64,000 nt of DNA. It comes from Paragorgia papillata (lineage: Eukaryota > Cnidaria > Anthozoa > Scleralcyonacea > Coralliidae). Position numbers and translations under genes: made by a program. Positions 24,701 to 36,508 of this stretch are shown in pieces. The stretch spans positions 3,466,827-3,530,826 of the forward strand of contig JAWNZC010000013.1 in assembly GCA_035771165.1 (NCBI GenBank), given 5' to 3'. The notes below the pieces were generated by a model that saw nothing but the letters and a program-made list of their open reading frames with translations, was not told the DNA's origin and did not search any database. How positions within the stretch are numbered: the stretch's first letter is position 1; every line of letters begins with the position of its first letter.

Positions 24701-27700
24701 GGTGGGTGTTGTTTGTGGGTGGTGCTGTCGGTATTTGTTTGTCGGTGTTGGCCACTACCCACAACTTTCTCAAACATGTTAGTATATCTAACCTTACTAT
24801 ATTTCGATTGTTGTTTCAACACTGCCTACGTATACGTAACCGCTACTTTTATTGCACTATTTGGATTATATATATAACTCCCAGAGTGATATCGCTAGTC
24901 ATCGACTGGGCAAAGATTGAAGCCAAACATGTAATGCTCTGCAGTACAGAATGTATAGTTTCAGTATCCTATGCGGTCTTTAGACCAGATCATATTGCGT
25001 AGAAGAGTAAAGCCGTGTTTACACTGCAAGCCTTGCAGGTCTGGCCTTGGCCTAACTTTGGCCTACATTTTGGCAGTGTAAACACGTCCTGGGCTGGCCT
25101 AGGCCAGGCCAATTGGCCAGGCTTATGCCAGTGTAAACACGACACATTTACCCCGGGCCAGGCCAGGCCATGGCTTGCAGTGTAAACACAGCTTAAGAGA
25201 ATACATACTTTGGGCTTACATGTCCATCGTGTTTGGCTTTGATTGACAAGCCATTACATCATCCAGGTCTTTGTATGGCAACGATGTTCTTGTACGTCCT
25301 GGCCCTTGATCTACATTGTACGTGTATACTCCATTGCTCCGAATATTGTGTGATAAATACGTCTTCTTCCTTTTCTAGGTACAATTGCTGAAGGTGCACC
25401 TGTTGTTCCCATCTCTGCCCAGTTGAAGTACAACATTGAAGTGATTTGTGAATACATATGTAGAAAAATACCTATTCCACTTCGAGACTTTACTTCACAA
25501 CCACGTCTTATTGGTAAGAAGATAAAGAAGTTAATGTTAACAGTTTCTTCAATCTTCAATCTGCAGGCTTTATCAATCACTTTAAGAAATATTTAAGATT
25601 AATGTTACTTTTTGGCTGCTTGTCGGAACACTTTTGACCATACACAGTATATTTTAGCTTTTTTTTTTGGCTGGTGTTGTCAGTAATAATGTTAGGACTT
25701 ATAAGTGCGTTTTGTTTTAGTCATTCGTTCATTTGATGTGAACAAGCCTGGTTGTGAAGTGTATGATTTGAAAGGTGGTGTTGCTGGAGGAAGCATTTTA
25801 CGCGGAGTTTTAAAGGTACAGTATTAAAAATCGACCTGTATAGAGGAGCACGGGTGGCGGGTGCTGTTAGCGCGCTGCCTCTCACCAAAAAGTTAAGCCC
25901 GGTCAAACGGGGTTAGTACTTGGATGAGTGACCGCTTGGGAATGACCCCGTTGTCGAGCTTGGACTCACGTGAGTAGAGTTTTAGTTGATCTCTCCTGTG
26001 CTTCGAGGGTTTTTCGCCGGGTTCTCCGGTTTTCCTCCCTCCATAAAATCAACACCTACATGTTAGCTGTGATCCGTGGTCTGAACTGTGTCGTACGGCG
26101 GCTGGCTGGAGCGCCTTTGATATGCCTCAACACGGCCACGTTGATCTGCGTCCTTCGCAATTCAACCACTGGCTGCAAGTAAGGATGATTAGCTCCCAGT
26201 CCTTTACCCTTTATCCTTTTATAAATATAATTCAAGACAGGTTTGTGGATACACCACGTTTAGTATTTATTTGTTGAGCTTTCGTCTTGTTACTTCAGGC
26301 TTTCATCTATGTTCCAAAGATTAACTATTCCGTTGGAGTAACTCCTTTTTAAAATATAGGGACAGACCAGTAGAGGTGCGAGTAATTGCCGATTTCGTAT
26401 CGAGCTACATGTACATCAGTCATTCATTAACCCAGTGCTGCCCAGGATGTTTGAGGGTTCTCTCTTTGACGAGTAAAATCGTTTGGCATTAAACTAAAAT
26501 AATCTGTATGTATTTTTCTGCAGGTAGGCCAAGAAATCGAGGTTCGTCCAGGAATTGTGTCCAAAGATGCGAAAGGAAAACTGCGCTGGGAACCTATTTG
26601 TTCTATCATTGTGTCACTTTTTGCAGAACAAAATGATCTGCAGTACGCTGTACCAGGAGGACTTATTGGTATGTTCTTGTGTTATATCTTTCACTAAACA
26701 TGTCAACATGTTGGTATTAAAGGGAAGTGGCGATATAAAATTAAGTTTTCCTAACCATCTAATCTGAAAGAACAATCGAAATATAGTAAGGTTAGATATA
26801 CTGCCGAAACAGAGAACGTAGGAATCTAACGTTTCGAGCGAAGGCCCTTCGTCAGAGAGAAACGTTTCTCTCTGACGAAGGGCCTTCGCTCGAAACGTTA
26901 GATTCCTACGTTCTCTGTTTCGGCAGTATATCTAACTAACCTTACTATATTTCGATTGTTGTTTCTACACTGCCTACGCAGCACGCTACTTTTATTTCAC
27001 TAATCTGAAAGAAGTTGTGAAATGAAAGACCTTTTTCAATTTTTCCTTTTAAGTAATAGATAAATCCCGAGAACGAGGGATGTATGCTATATAAAGAGGC
27101 TTTATATCGCATACATCCCGACGTTCGAGGGATTTATCTGACTTAATTTATTATCGAGGAGGTTTTCCAACAAAGTTTTGTCTTTTTTTTCCACCTTGGA
27201 CAAAGATTTTCCTTGTTTTTTTCCTCGTTTCGTATCTAATTAGTATTCAAGGTCTTTATGCGATATAAAGACCTCGGAAGAACAAAGAAAACCGACTCGA
27301 TAATAAATTAATGAACAATAATTACTTTTATGTACTATTTAAAACATGAGCAGCAGTGTTTTATCAGATTCAAAAACTATCCATATAATAAGCTCATATA
27401 GAAATCAATTTTGAAAATTGAAGTTGTCTGAGCCGCAAAATCGAAGAAAAAGTTCATCGAAAATAGCGAGCGTGTCTCTATCATATATAGAGACACGTCA
27501 CGGTCATGATTTTCCTTTGTGTTTTCCTCATGAATTATTAATGAGTTTTTGAAATACATTTTTAGGTGTTGGTACTAAGATTGATCCCACGTTGTGCCGA
27601 GCTGACAGAATGGTTGGACAGGTTCGTATAATTTTTTTATTACTATACCGCTTTAACTTCTTCCTGTACAAGAGCTTTCCGAAAGGAGTGAATCAAATTG

Positions 27701-29645
27701 TCTGCCATTAACCAACATAAAATACTAAAGGCCTACTTCGTGAGAAGTGCAGAGAGGCGAGAGAACGCCGTGACAAAGGCTAAAGATCACGTGTCAAAAT
27801 ATTCCAGTATATTTAGAAAATTTTCCCGCCGGTTGAAAACATTGAGTCCGTGCAAGCGAACTGTGAAAAGCAGACAAAGTATTTTACTCTTGCCGAGTCT
27901 TATCCCTTTGAGGCCTGGACCTCTCCCTGTGCTGAATAAAATCGTCGGGCGTTAGCCAGGTAAAATACTAAAGACTCGTCTTCAGGCTTCAAAGGGTTAT
28001 AGTGTTTCTAGCGTGTTGAACCCACCGGAAAATCTTCTAAATGGAAAACTTTCTTAACGTGCTCCCGCCAAAAATCCAGCCTTTGCCAGAGAAAGCACTC
28101 AATTTGAACAGAAGAGAGTTACCTCGCTTTTTTGTCGCTTTTGTGCAATAAAGTCGCGTGTCGAAAATTCGTCAATTTTGTCGGGTATTTTTCTGCAGGT
28201 GTTAGGTGCTGCCGATGCATTGCCGGAAATTTACACTGAACTTGAAATCAGTTACTTTTTACTAAGGAGGCTGCTGGGCGTACGGACTGAAGGCGACAAA
28301 AAGGCGGCGAAGGTGAGTTTTATCGAAGGTAGTATACTCCATTCGATAGCACGGAACGGTAAATACTAACCAACTGATGATTGCATTAACGCGCTGTGTC
28401 TAGGTGCAAAAACTCTCGAAAAACGAAGTATTAATGGTAAACATCGGCTCGCTGTCGACTGGTGGTCGGGTACTCGCCGTCAAAGCCGATTTGGCGAAAA
28501 TCGTGTTAACGCAACCTGTGTGTACAGAAATTGGCGAAAAAATTGCTTTGAGCAGAAGAGTTGAAAAACATTGGAGGTGGGTGTTAAAATTTCTCACATT
28601 TATATATGAATTTTAAAAAAAATATATATATTTTTAGTCAAAAGAGTTCTTTGTACGTTATTAGCGTTTTCAGCTTGAGTTGGTAAAGTTTTTTCGTATG
28701 TTTTTGCAGTACAAGCTGTCGTAAGTTAAACTCAGAGAAAAACTCTGAGCTCCAGACGGGACTCGAACCCACAACCTTCCGAATGCCAGCCGGACGGTTG
28801 TTAGCTTCTCAAACAAATCAGTATTTTATGAAAAAATCACGTTGAAAGTTGGCAAAATTCTATGCTAATTAAGACCGGGTATCCAGTTCACCGTCTCGGT
28901 ACTGATTTCCTTTGTTTTCATCGTATGAATTATTAATGAGTTTGAGAAGAGTGCTTCCAGTTTGACTCTACCAAACACCACAGTTTCCCCCAGGTACTCC
29001 GGTTTCCTCCTGTAGTAACACTGGACCAATGAGGGATGGCCCTTACTGGACCTCTAGGGAGAACAGTTTAGACTATAACTGATAGAGTTATCCAGTATAA
29101 ATATAAGTTATTAGAAGTAATATTGGCCATTTCACTCGATTACATAGCATGTTCTAGGGATTTTTGGTGAAGGAAAATTCGACTGTAGAATATATATACA
29201 TTTTAAGAGCAAACCGGGACCAATTGCGAAAAATGCAACTACACAGCCCTTCCGGCAGGAATTGAACCCACGACCTTGCGATTCTAGTGCAATGCTCTGA
29301 CCACTGAGCCACGGAATTCGATTCGTGGGTTCAATTCCTGCCGGAAGGCCAGTGTAGTTGCATTTTTCGCAATTTTATTGGTCCCGGTTTGGTCTTAAAA
29401 TGTATATATTCTACCCTCGAATTTTCCTTCACCAAAAATCCCTAGAACATGCTATATAATCGACTGAAATGCCCAATATTACTTTAAATATAAGTTAGTT
29501 TAGTTCACTTTGTTCTATGCTGTTTTTGATTCTGTGAAAACACTTTTTTTGCTTAATTCTATTTTCAAAATTTTTATTTTGGTCTAGATTAATTGGCTGG
29601 GGTCAAATCAGAAGAGGTTTGACGATCAAGTCTGGTTCGGATTGA
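18915..29645 (+). CDS. eif2s3: eukaryotic translation initiation factor 2 subunit gamma
   Basis: GTPase subunit of eIF2, which brings initiator Met-tRNA to the 40S ribosome. Fourteen exons: 18915-18977, 19824-19887, 20822-20883, 21373-21438, 21968-22089, 23002-23096, 24095-24253, 25379-25513, 25721-25815, 26524-26668, 27566-27621, 28199-28312, 28404-28576, 29588-29645 (TGA). They give 468 residues (human 472). G1 GHVAHGKST at residues 46-54, G3 DCPGH at about 132-136, G4 NKID at 188-191, then SAQLKYN. Domains 2 and 3 are conserved through [15 protein letters not shown]. The zinc-knuckle region between switches is Cys-rich ([13 protein letters not shown], then ACERMGCAG). AATAAA lies at 29681. 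Confidence 0.98.
19310..19740. repeat. GTAACTAGTTAC-rich palindromic repeat in eIF2 gamma intron 1
   Basis: Many copies of the palindromic motif TAACTAGTTAC, some with internal AT spacers. They resemble a terminal region of a DNA transposon. No coding sequence. Confidence 0.8.
19959..20570. mobile_element. nested fold-back elements in eIF2 gamma intron 2
   Basis: The outer arms pair across 600 bp (TTTCTGGGCAATAACCCGC and GCGGGTTATTGCCCAGAAAA). Inside, 20109-20354 is a second palindrome with arms of about 100 bp (GACCTGTATTTCTTC and complement; CGCAGGTGCGGGCTACG and complement). Confidence 0.85.
21515..21815. mobile_element. fold-back MITE in eIF2 gamma intron 4
   Basis: Arms near 21690-21725 and 21770-21808 pair (ATCGCTGTATATTTTTAC and GTAAAAATATACAGCGAT). 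A shorter related end (ATACAGCGATATTTGG) occurs at 21511. No coding sequence. Confidence 0.7.
22195..22675. mobile_element. hAT-like non-autonomous element with 8-bp target duplication
   Basis: Ends CAGTGATGGAT and ATCCATCACTG, flanked by CTTTAATT on both sides (22187-22194, 22676-22683). An 8-bp duplication with CAGxG termini is typical of hAT elements. The interior is G/C-rich with no transposase frame. Confidence 0.88.
23139..23475 (-). mobile_element. 5S rRNA-derived SINE (minus strand)
   Basis: Reverse strand carries the 5S-like internal promoter region (GTTAGTACTTGGATGGGTGA). The body contains GCTTCGAGGGTTTTTCGGCG and the 3' part GGCTGCAAGTAAGGATGATT. It matches the plus-strand copy at 25845. 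Confidence 0.8.
23600..23930. mobile_element. fold-back element in eIF2 gamma intron 6
   Basis: AGAAATGGTTCATGGTTT near 23733 is mirrored by AAACCATGAACCGGCATTTC near 23905, and GGAAGTTAGGAGAGCA by TGCTCTCCAAACTTCC. No coding sequence. Confidence 0.7.
24345..24850. mobile_element. Penelope-type terminal fragments with hammerhead-like motifs
   Basis: An imperfect inverted repeat (24349-24459) carries GTTAGATATACTGCC and its complement, with GAAGGGCCTTCGCTCGAAAC inside. It is followed by an element at about 24488-24781 bounded by ACATGTTTAAGAAAGTTG and its near complement. On the minus strand 24596-24559 reads CTGAAGA, a hairpin, then GAAACGTCAG. Confidence 0.65.
25021..25193. mobile_element. 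MITE with TAA target duplication
   Basis: Ends AGCCGTGTTTACACTGCAAG and the near complement, flanked by TAA (25018-25020, 25194-25196). The interior is rich in GGCCTAGGCC-like palindromes. TWA flanks suggest a PIF/Harbinger-like origin. Confidence 0.88.
25845..26195 (+). mobile_element. 5S rRNA-derived SINE (plus strand)
   Basis: Carries GCACGGGTGGCGGGTGCTGT, then the 5S-like GTTAGTACTTGGATGAGTGA, GTGCTTCGAGGGTTTTTCGC and the 3' part ending GGCTGCAAGTAAGGATGATT. Same family as 23139 and the insert at 2169. Confidence 0.82.
26791..26936. mobile_element. perfect 146-bp palindrome carrying two hammerhead-like motifs
   Basis: Every base of 26791-26863 is complementary to 26864-26936, with AAC/GTT at the centre. 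Each arm contains CTGACGA, an A, a GGGC-CTTC-GCTC hairpin and GAAACGTTAG (plus strand 26872-26901; minus strand 26855-26826). CTTACTATATTTCGATTG and CTGCCTACGCAGCACGC follow on the right and recur in other copies. Confidence 0.85.
27060..27553. repeat. fold-back and dispersed repeat DNA in eIF2 gamma intron 10
   Basis: A palindrome at about 27063-27130 (AAATCCCGAGAACG and complement-like arm) is followed by a dispersed repeat at 27330-27553. The latter's ends (TGTACTATTTAAAACA and CTCATGAATTATTAATGAGT) recur at 51893-52175. Confidence 0.7.
27890..27995. repeat. dispersed repeat, TTTGAGGCC ... GGCGTTAGCCAG family
   Basis: Contains CTTTGAGGCCTGGACCTCTC, then AAAATCGTCGGGCGTTAGCC and AAATACTAAAGACTCGTC. 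The same family appears at 40968-41137, 53618-53712 and 63357-63409, with partial copies at 5190, 21165, 26430, 37830 and 44060. It is the most frequent dispersed repeat I could follow in the window. Confidence 0.75.
28740..29487. mobile_element. tRNA-SINE-like sequences forming a long inverted repeat in the last eIF2 gamma intron
   Basis: 29115-29310 and 29330-29487 are inverted copies (GCATGTTCTAGGGATTTTTG and complement; GCAACTACA against TGTAGTTGC), about 160 bp per arm. The left arm has a tRNA-like box B and anticodon region on the minus strand (29318-29249). A separate tRNA-like box B lies at about 28750-28800. Confidence 0.75.
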
Positions 29646-31983
29646 TGTTGTGGCGAAAAAATACTTTCAACGAATGTCTCAATAAAGTTATATACTGTAG
29701 CACAACACGTCTATAAATAACTATATCAGTACAAAAATATGGTGCTGCTGTATCGCTTGGTTTTTTGCTTATCTGCATGGTCGATATCTTGGATGTCAAG
29801 TTTTTCCAACTGCGCGGTAAATGGAGGATTGTGTAATCTACCCAGGATGCTTTACGAATGGCTTTGTATTGCCATCACATTTATACGCCTGCCGGGTGTT
29901 ATGTAGCCTGCGTGCAGCGTCTACCCGATTCCGAAATCTGTATCATACCTGCAGCTACAACAGACTGTTCAGAACAGATTCTGTCAAACTGTATCAGCCT
30001 GACACGGTCAGTGCTGTATCAGTTTAATATAACAGACTGAACAGGTATGTTGTATTAGCGCTGGTACATTCTGTAGCTGTCAGGCTGTATCAAGGGTCGC
30101 TACATTTCTCTGAACAGATCTGATATCAGAGCTGATCAGACTGCGCGTTTTTACGTGTGTAGAGGCTGCAGGCATGCAAGGTGTTATGGGTATGTCGCAA
30201 AGGTTTCTGGGCAGTGCTAAAAACCGACTCCTCTTCGGAGTGCTGAAGCCTCCTTTTTATGTTATCCAACGTTTGATAGATGATTATGCATATAGAATGC
30301 GGGAGAAATATTTGCGCACGCGCTGATGGGTATCTCGTTACTAGAGCCCGCGTTCTAGTGGCTAATGAAAAAGTTTTCACAATCTTTAACTATATTATTT
30401 TATACCCAACATTCTAATATTTAATCAGAAAGGTTTGAAAATAAATTATGATTAACATATCTCACACCACATATTTCAGTCTCTTTCAGTCGTTGATGTC
30501 CGCAAACGCACCAATCACGTACCAGAGAGAGAGAGTAGAAAGAGAGTGAGTGTAGAGTGAGAGTTATGTTTCGCTTCCATTTATTTTCTGCTATATTCAG
30601 TCCTCGAAGAGAATACAGTCGTTGGCACCTAAGCGTGTACACCGCCCGTCAAAACATGTTTTATGTCAACGTCAAAGTTAAATGTTTACCTTGCAAACGT
30701 ATTAGGTTTTCGGCTAAGCTTGGAGACGAACAGTTTGATCGAAAAGTTTGAACATTGAAACGCATACGTTACCAAGGGCAATTTAGGATGTTGTCAAGGG
30801 CAAATTCTATTGGTCAAAATGTTCAAACATTCAAATTTCCCATGGGAACGTGTCAAATCGTGAAACGATCAAACTTTTTAATAAAACTTCCGGTCTCCAA
30901 GCTTAACCGAAAATCGCAGTATTAGGTTTTCATTCGATACATTCGAACCAATGCATTATTGTCACATGAATGTGCCCTTAGCCAATCACGTCTCGCCAAT
31001 CCCACGGTGTTGATTTCAAAACGGTTAACTTTGGCTTAAATTTAGAACATGTTTTGACGGGCAGTGTACACGCTTATTAGGTGCCAACGACTATAGCGCT
31101 CCATCCTGATGACGTCACTATTTAAGTTTGTCCGCTTTTACCCCATAATTCGTGCAGTCCGAACAATAGATAATGGCTCATTTGCGATATCATTGGAAAG
31201 TCAATTGCGGTGTCCTGAAAGTTTGCTTGCGGGCGCAGCTAACTTTCAAACCGCTTTATATTAAGGAACAGCAAGCGACATTTTTGACGGGACATTTTTA
31301 ACTTGATTAATAAGCAAAATTATGGCTTCAGTTTAAAAAGGCTAGAGTATTAAACGTTTAAATTTAAAAAAAAATCCGTATCTTTTGCGGTTTATTTGTC
31401 CTTTTTACTTGTATTCGAATATACTCTCAATGTCCTTTTGCCAGATGGGTTATAGTGCTGGCACAGAACGGAGTCAGAATAGTCAGAATTTCTCAGAAAC
31501 CAACCGGCTGTCCAAACAACGTGTTTCGTGGTGCAAATATTACATGTGACAAAACACTGAAGGTACAGTCGGACATTTTGATTTATCCATGTAAACGATT
31601 TCAAACGTACTTCAATTGATGCTTGATAACTATATAAGCATAACTGTAATAAGACAGGCTTCTAATTGACTACGAAATATCTGTGGACGGGAGGTAAGTC
31701 TGTGGCTATGGTAGACTCGACTCTGTGTGTGGACTCTTCTCCGTTTAAAGGTAGTCTTTAGTACATAAAATCAACTATACGAAGTTATTGAAATTACTCT
31801 GTGTTGCCAATTAAGCCAAAAGCAAAGGCCGGTTAATAAATGCTTGCTGTGACAGCATGGGGAGTTTTATAATCTTCTTGACACGACGTGTTGTCGCTTA
31901 TTTATACAGTAATAACTATCCTAGGTGTTGAAGTCTGTTTTCGCTAACTTGTATGAATCAGTTAATGTCATTGTTATAATATT
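29646..31983. other. intergenic: eIF2 gamma 3' UTR, then fold-back elements
   Basis: AATAAA at 29681-29686 marks the likely eIF2 gamma polyadenylation signal. A degenerate palindromic tract rich in CTGTATCAG lies at 29.88-30.13 kb. A large fold-back spans about 30618-31092. From 31.1 to 31.98 kb I see no gene and no clear element. Confidence 0.65.
30618..31092. mobile_element. fold-back element
   Basis: Left GTCGTTGGCACCTAAGCGTG and right CACGCTTATTAGGTGCCAAC pair, as do GTCAAAACATGTTTTA and AGAACATGTTTTGACGGG. An inner pair is GGCTAAGCTTGGAGAC with CCAAGCTTAACC. No coding frame. Confidence 0.8.
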
Positions 31984-34900
31984 AACAACAAATCGCAACA
32001 CATCGCAACACATCGCAACAAATCGCAACAAATCGCAACACATGGCAACAAACCGCAACAAATCGCAACAAATCACAACACATCGCAACACATCGCAACA
32101 AATCACAACACATCGCAACAAATCGCAACATATGGCAACACATGCAACAAATCGCAACACATCGCAACAAATCGCAACACATGGCAACAAATCGCAACAC
32201 ATGGCAACACATGGCAACAAATCGCAACACATCGCAACACATCGCAACACATCGCAACAAATCGCAACACATGGCAACAAATCGCAACACATCGCAACAA
32301 ATCGCAACACATGGCAACACATCGCAACAAATCGCAACACATCGCAACAAATCGCAACAAATCACAACAAATCGCAACAAATCAGAACAAATCGCAACAC
32401 ATTGCAACAAATCGCAACAAATCACAACAAATCACAACAAATCGCAACACATCGCAACAAATCACAACAAATCGCAACAAATCACAACAAATCGCAACAC
32501 ATGGCAACAAATCGCAACACATAGCAACAAATCACAACAAATCGCAACACATGGCAACAGATCACAACAAATCGCAACACATCGCAACAAATCGCAACAA
32601 ATCACAACAAATCGCAACACATGGCAACAAATCGCAACAAATAACAACAGATCACAACAAATCGCAACAAATCGGAACAAATCGCAACAAATCGCAACAA
32701 ATCACAACAAATCGCAACACATGGCAACAGATCACAACAAATCGCAACACATGGCAACAAATCGCAACACATAGCAACAAATCGCAACACATGGCAACAG
32801 ATCACAACAAATCGCAACACATCGCAACACATGGCAACAAATCGCAACACATCGCAACACATCACAACAAATCGCAACACATCACAACAAATCGCAACAC
32901 ATGGCAACAAATCGCAACAAATCACAACAGATCACAACAAATCGCAACACATGGCAACACATCGCAACAAATCGGAGCAAATCACAACAAATCACAACAA
33001 ATCGCAACAAATCACAACAAATCGCAACTCATGGCAACAAATCGCAACACATGGCAACAAATCGCAACACATGGCAACAAATTGCAACACATGGCAACAA
33101 ATCGCAACAAATCACAACAAGTCGCAACAAATCACAACAAATCGCAACACATGGCAACACATAGCAACAAATCGCAACACATGGCAACAAATCGCAATAC
33201 ATGGCAACACATAGCAACAAACCGCAACAAACCACAACAAATCACAACAAATCGCAACAAATCACAACAAATGACAACAAATTGCAACAAATCACAACAA
33301 ATCGCAACACATAGCAACAAATCGCAACAAATCACAACAAATCGCAACAAATCACAACAAATCGCAACACATCGCAACACATGGCAACACATAGCAACAA
33401 ATCGCAACACATAGCAACAAATCGCAACAAATCACAACAAATCACAACAAATGGCAGTAAATCGCAGTAAATCGCAACAAATGGCAACACATGGCAACAA
33501 ATCGCAACACATCGCAACACATCGCAACAAATCACAACAAATCGCAACAAATCACAACAAATCGCAACAAATCGCAACACATCGCAACACATGGCAACAA
33601 ATCGCAACAAATCACAACAAATCGCAACAAATGACAACAAATTGCAACAAATCGCAACACATAGCAACAAATCGCAACAAATCACAACAAATCGCAACAC
33701 ATCGCAACACATGGCAACACATAGCAACAAATCGCAACAAATCACAACAAATCGCAACAAATCACAACAAATCGCAACAAATCGCAACACATCGCAACAC
33801 ATGGCAACACATAGCAACAAATCGCAACAAATCGCAACACATAGCAACAAATCGCAACAAATCACAACAAATCGCAACAAATCACAACAAATCGCAACAC
33901 ATGGCAACAAGTCGCAACAAATCACAACAAATCGCAACAAATCACAACAAATCGCACCACATAGCAACAAATCGCAACAAATCGCACCACATAGCAACAA
34001 ATCGCAACAAATCACAACAAATCGCAACAAATCACAACAAATCGCAACAAATCGCAACACATCGCAACACATGGCAACACATAGCAACAAATCGCAACAA
34101 ATCGCAACACATAGCAACAAATCGCAACAAATCACAACAAATCGCAACAAATCACAACAAATCACAACAAATGGCAGTAAATCGCAGTAAATCGCAACAA
34201 ATGGCAACACATGGCAACAAATCGCAACACATCGCAACACATCGCAACAAATCACAACAAATCGCAACAAATCACAACAAATCGCAACACATCGCAACAC
34301 ATGGCAACAAATCGCAACAAATCACAACAAATCACAACAAATGACAACAAATTGCAACAAATCACAACAAATCGCAACACATAGCAACAAATCGCAACAA
34401 ATCACAACAAATCGCAACACATCGCAACACATGGCAACACATAGCAACAAATCGCAACAAATCACAACAAATCGCAACAAATCACAACAAATCGCAACAA
34501 ATCGCAACACATCGCAACACATGGCAACACATAGCAACAAATCGCAACACATAGCAACAAATCGCAACAAATCACAACAAATCGCAACAAATCACAACAA
34601 ATCGCAACACATGGCAACAAGTCGCAACAAATCACAACAAATCGCAACAAATCACAACAAATCGCAACACATAGCAACAAATCGCAACAAATCACAACAA
34701 ATCACAACAAATCGCAACAAATCGCAACACATCGCAACACATGGCAACACATAGCAACAAATCGCAACAAATCGCAACACATAGCAACAAATCGCAACAA
34801 ATCACAACAAATCGCAACAAATCACAACAAATCACAACAAATGGCAGTAAATCGCAGTAAATCGCAACAAATGGCAACACATGGCAACAAATCGCAACAC

Positions 34901-36508
34901 ATCGCAACACATCGCAACAAATCACAACAAATCGCAACAAATCACAACAAATCGCAACACATCGCAACACATGGCAACAAATCGCAACAAATCACAACAA
35001 ATCGCAACAAATCACAACAAATGACAACAAATCACAACAAATGGCAACAAATTGCAACAAATCACAACAAATCGCAACACATAGCAACAAATCGCAACAA
35101 ATCACAACAAATCGCAACACATCGCAACACATGGCAACACATAGCAACAAATCGCAACAAATCGCAACACATAGCAACAAATCGCAACAAATCACAACAA
35201 ATCGCAACAAATCACAACAAATCGCAACACATGGCAACAAGTCGCAACAAATCACAACAAATCGCAACAAATCACAACAAATCACAACAAATTGCAACAA
35301 ATCACAACAAATCGCAACAAATCGCAACACATAGCAACAAATCGCAACAAATCACAACAAATCGCAACAAATCACAACAAATCGCAACACATAGCAACAC
35401 ATAGCAACACATAGCAACACATAGCAACAAATCGCAACAAATCACAACAAATCGCAACAAATCACAACAAATCGCTACACATGGCAACAAGTCGCAACAA
35501 ATCGCAACAAATCGCAACACAGCAACAAATCACAACAAATCACAACAAATGGCAGTAAATCGCAGTAAATCGCAACAAATGGCAACACATGGCAACACAT
35601 CGCAACACATCGCAACAAATCACAACAAATCGCAACAAATCACAACAAATCGCAACAAATCGCAACACATGGCAACAAATCGCAACAAATCACAACAAAT
35701 CGCAACAAATCACAACAAATGACAACAAATTGCAACAAATCACAACAAATCGCAACAAATCGCAACACATAGCAACAAATCGCAACAAATCACAACAAAT
35801 CGCAACAAATCGCAACAAATCACAACAAATCGCAACACATGGCAACAAGTCGCAACAAATCACAACAAATCGCAACAAATCACAACAAATGACAACAAAT
35901 TGCAACAAATCACAACAAATCGCAACAAATCGCAACACATAGCAACAAATCGCAACAAATCACAACAAATCGCAACAAATCACAACAAATCGCAACAAAT
36001 CGCAACACATCGCAACACATGGCAACACATAGCAACAAATCGCAACAAATCGCAACACATAGCAACAAATCGCAACAAATCACAACAAATCGCAACAAAT
36101 CACAACAAATCGCAACACATGGCAACAAGTCGCAAAGCATGGCAACAAATCGCAACAAATCCCAACACATGGCAACACATAGCAACAAATCGCAACAAAC
36201 CGCAACAAATCGCAACAAATCGCAACAAATCGCAACACATGGCAACAAATCGCAACACATGGCAACAAATCGCAACAAACCGCAACAAATCACAACAAAT
36301 CACAACAAATCGCAAAACATGGCAACAAATCGCAACACATGGCAACAAATCGCAAAACATGGCAACAAATCGCAACACATCGCAACACATGGCAACACAT
36401 CGCAACAAATTACAACAAATCGCAACAAATCGCAACAAATCAGAACAAATCGCAACAAATCGCAATAAATCGCAACACATGGCAACAAATCGCAACACAT
36501 CGCAATGG
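31984..36508. repeat. 4.5-kb satellite of a 10-bp unit with higher-order structure
   Basis: About 450 tandem copies of a 10-mer whose main forms are CAACAAATCG, CAACAAATCA, CAACACATCG, CAACACATGG and CAACACATAG. A marker variant (GGCAGTAAATCGCAGTAAAT) recurs near 33452, 34172, 34842 and 35551, so blocks of roughly 670-720 bp have been copied as units. The plus strand is very poor in T and G. Because three units equal ten codons, each frame reads a ten-residue repeat (NKSQQIATNR on plus, DLLRFVAICC on minus); these are not credible genes. Confidence 0.98.

Noticed and set aside
29249..29318. tRNA gene on the minus strand
   Set aside because: Part of an inverted repeat pair with SINE-like flanks; stems are poorly paired.
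31984..36508. CRISPR-like array
   Set aside because: Units are contiguous 10-mers with no unique spacers, in an animal intron-rich context.
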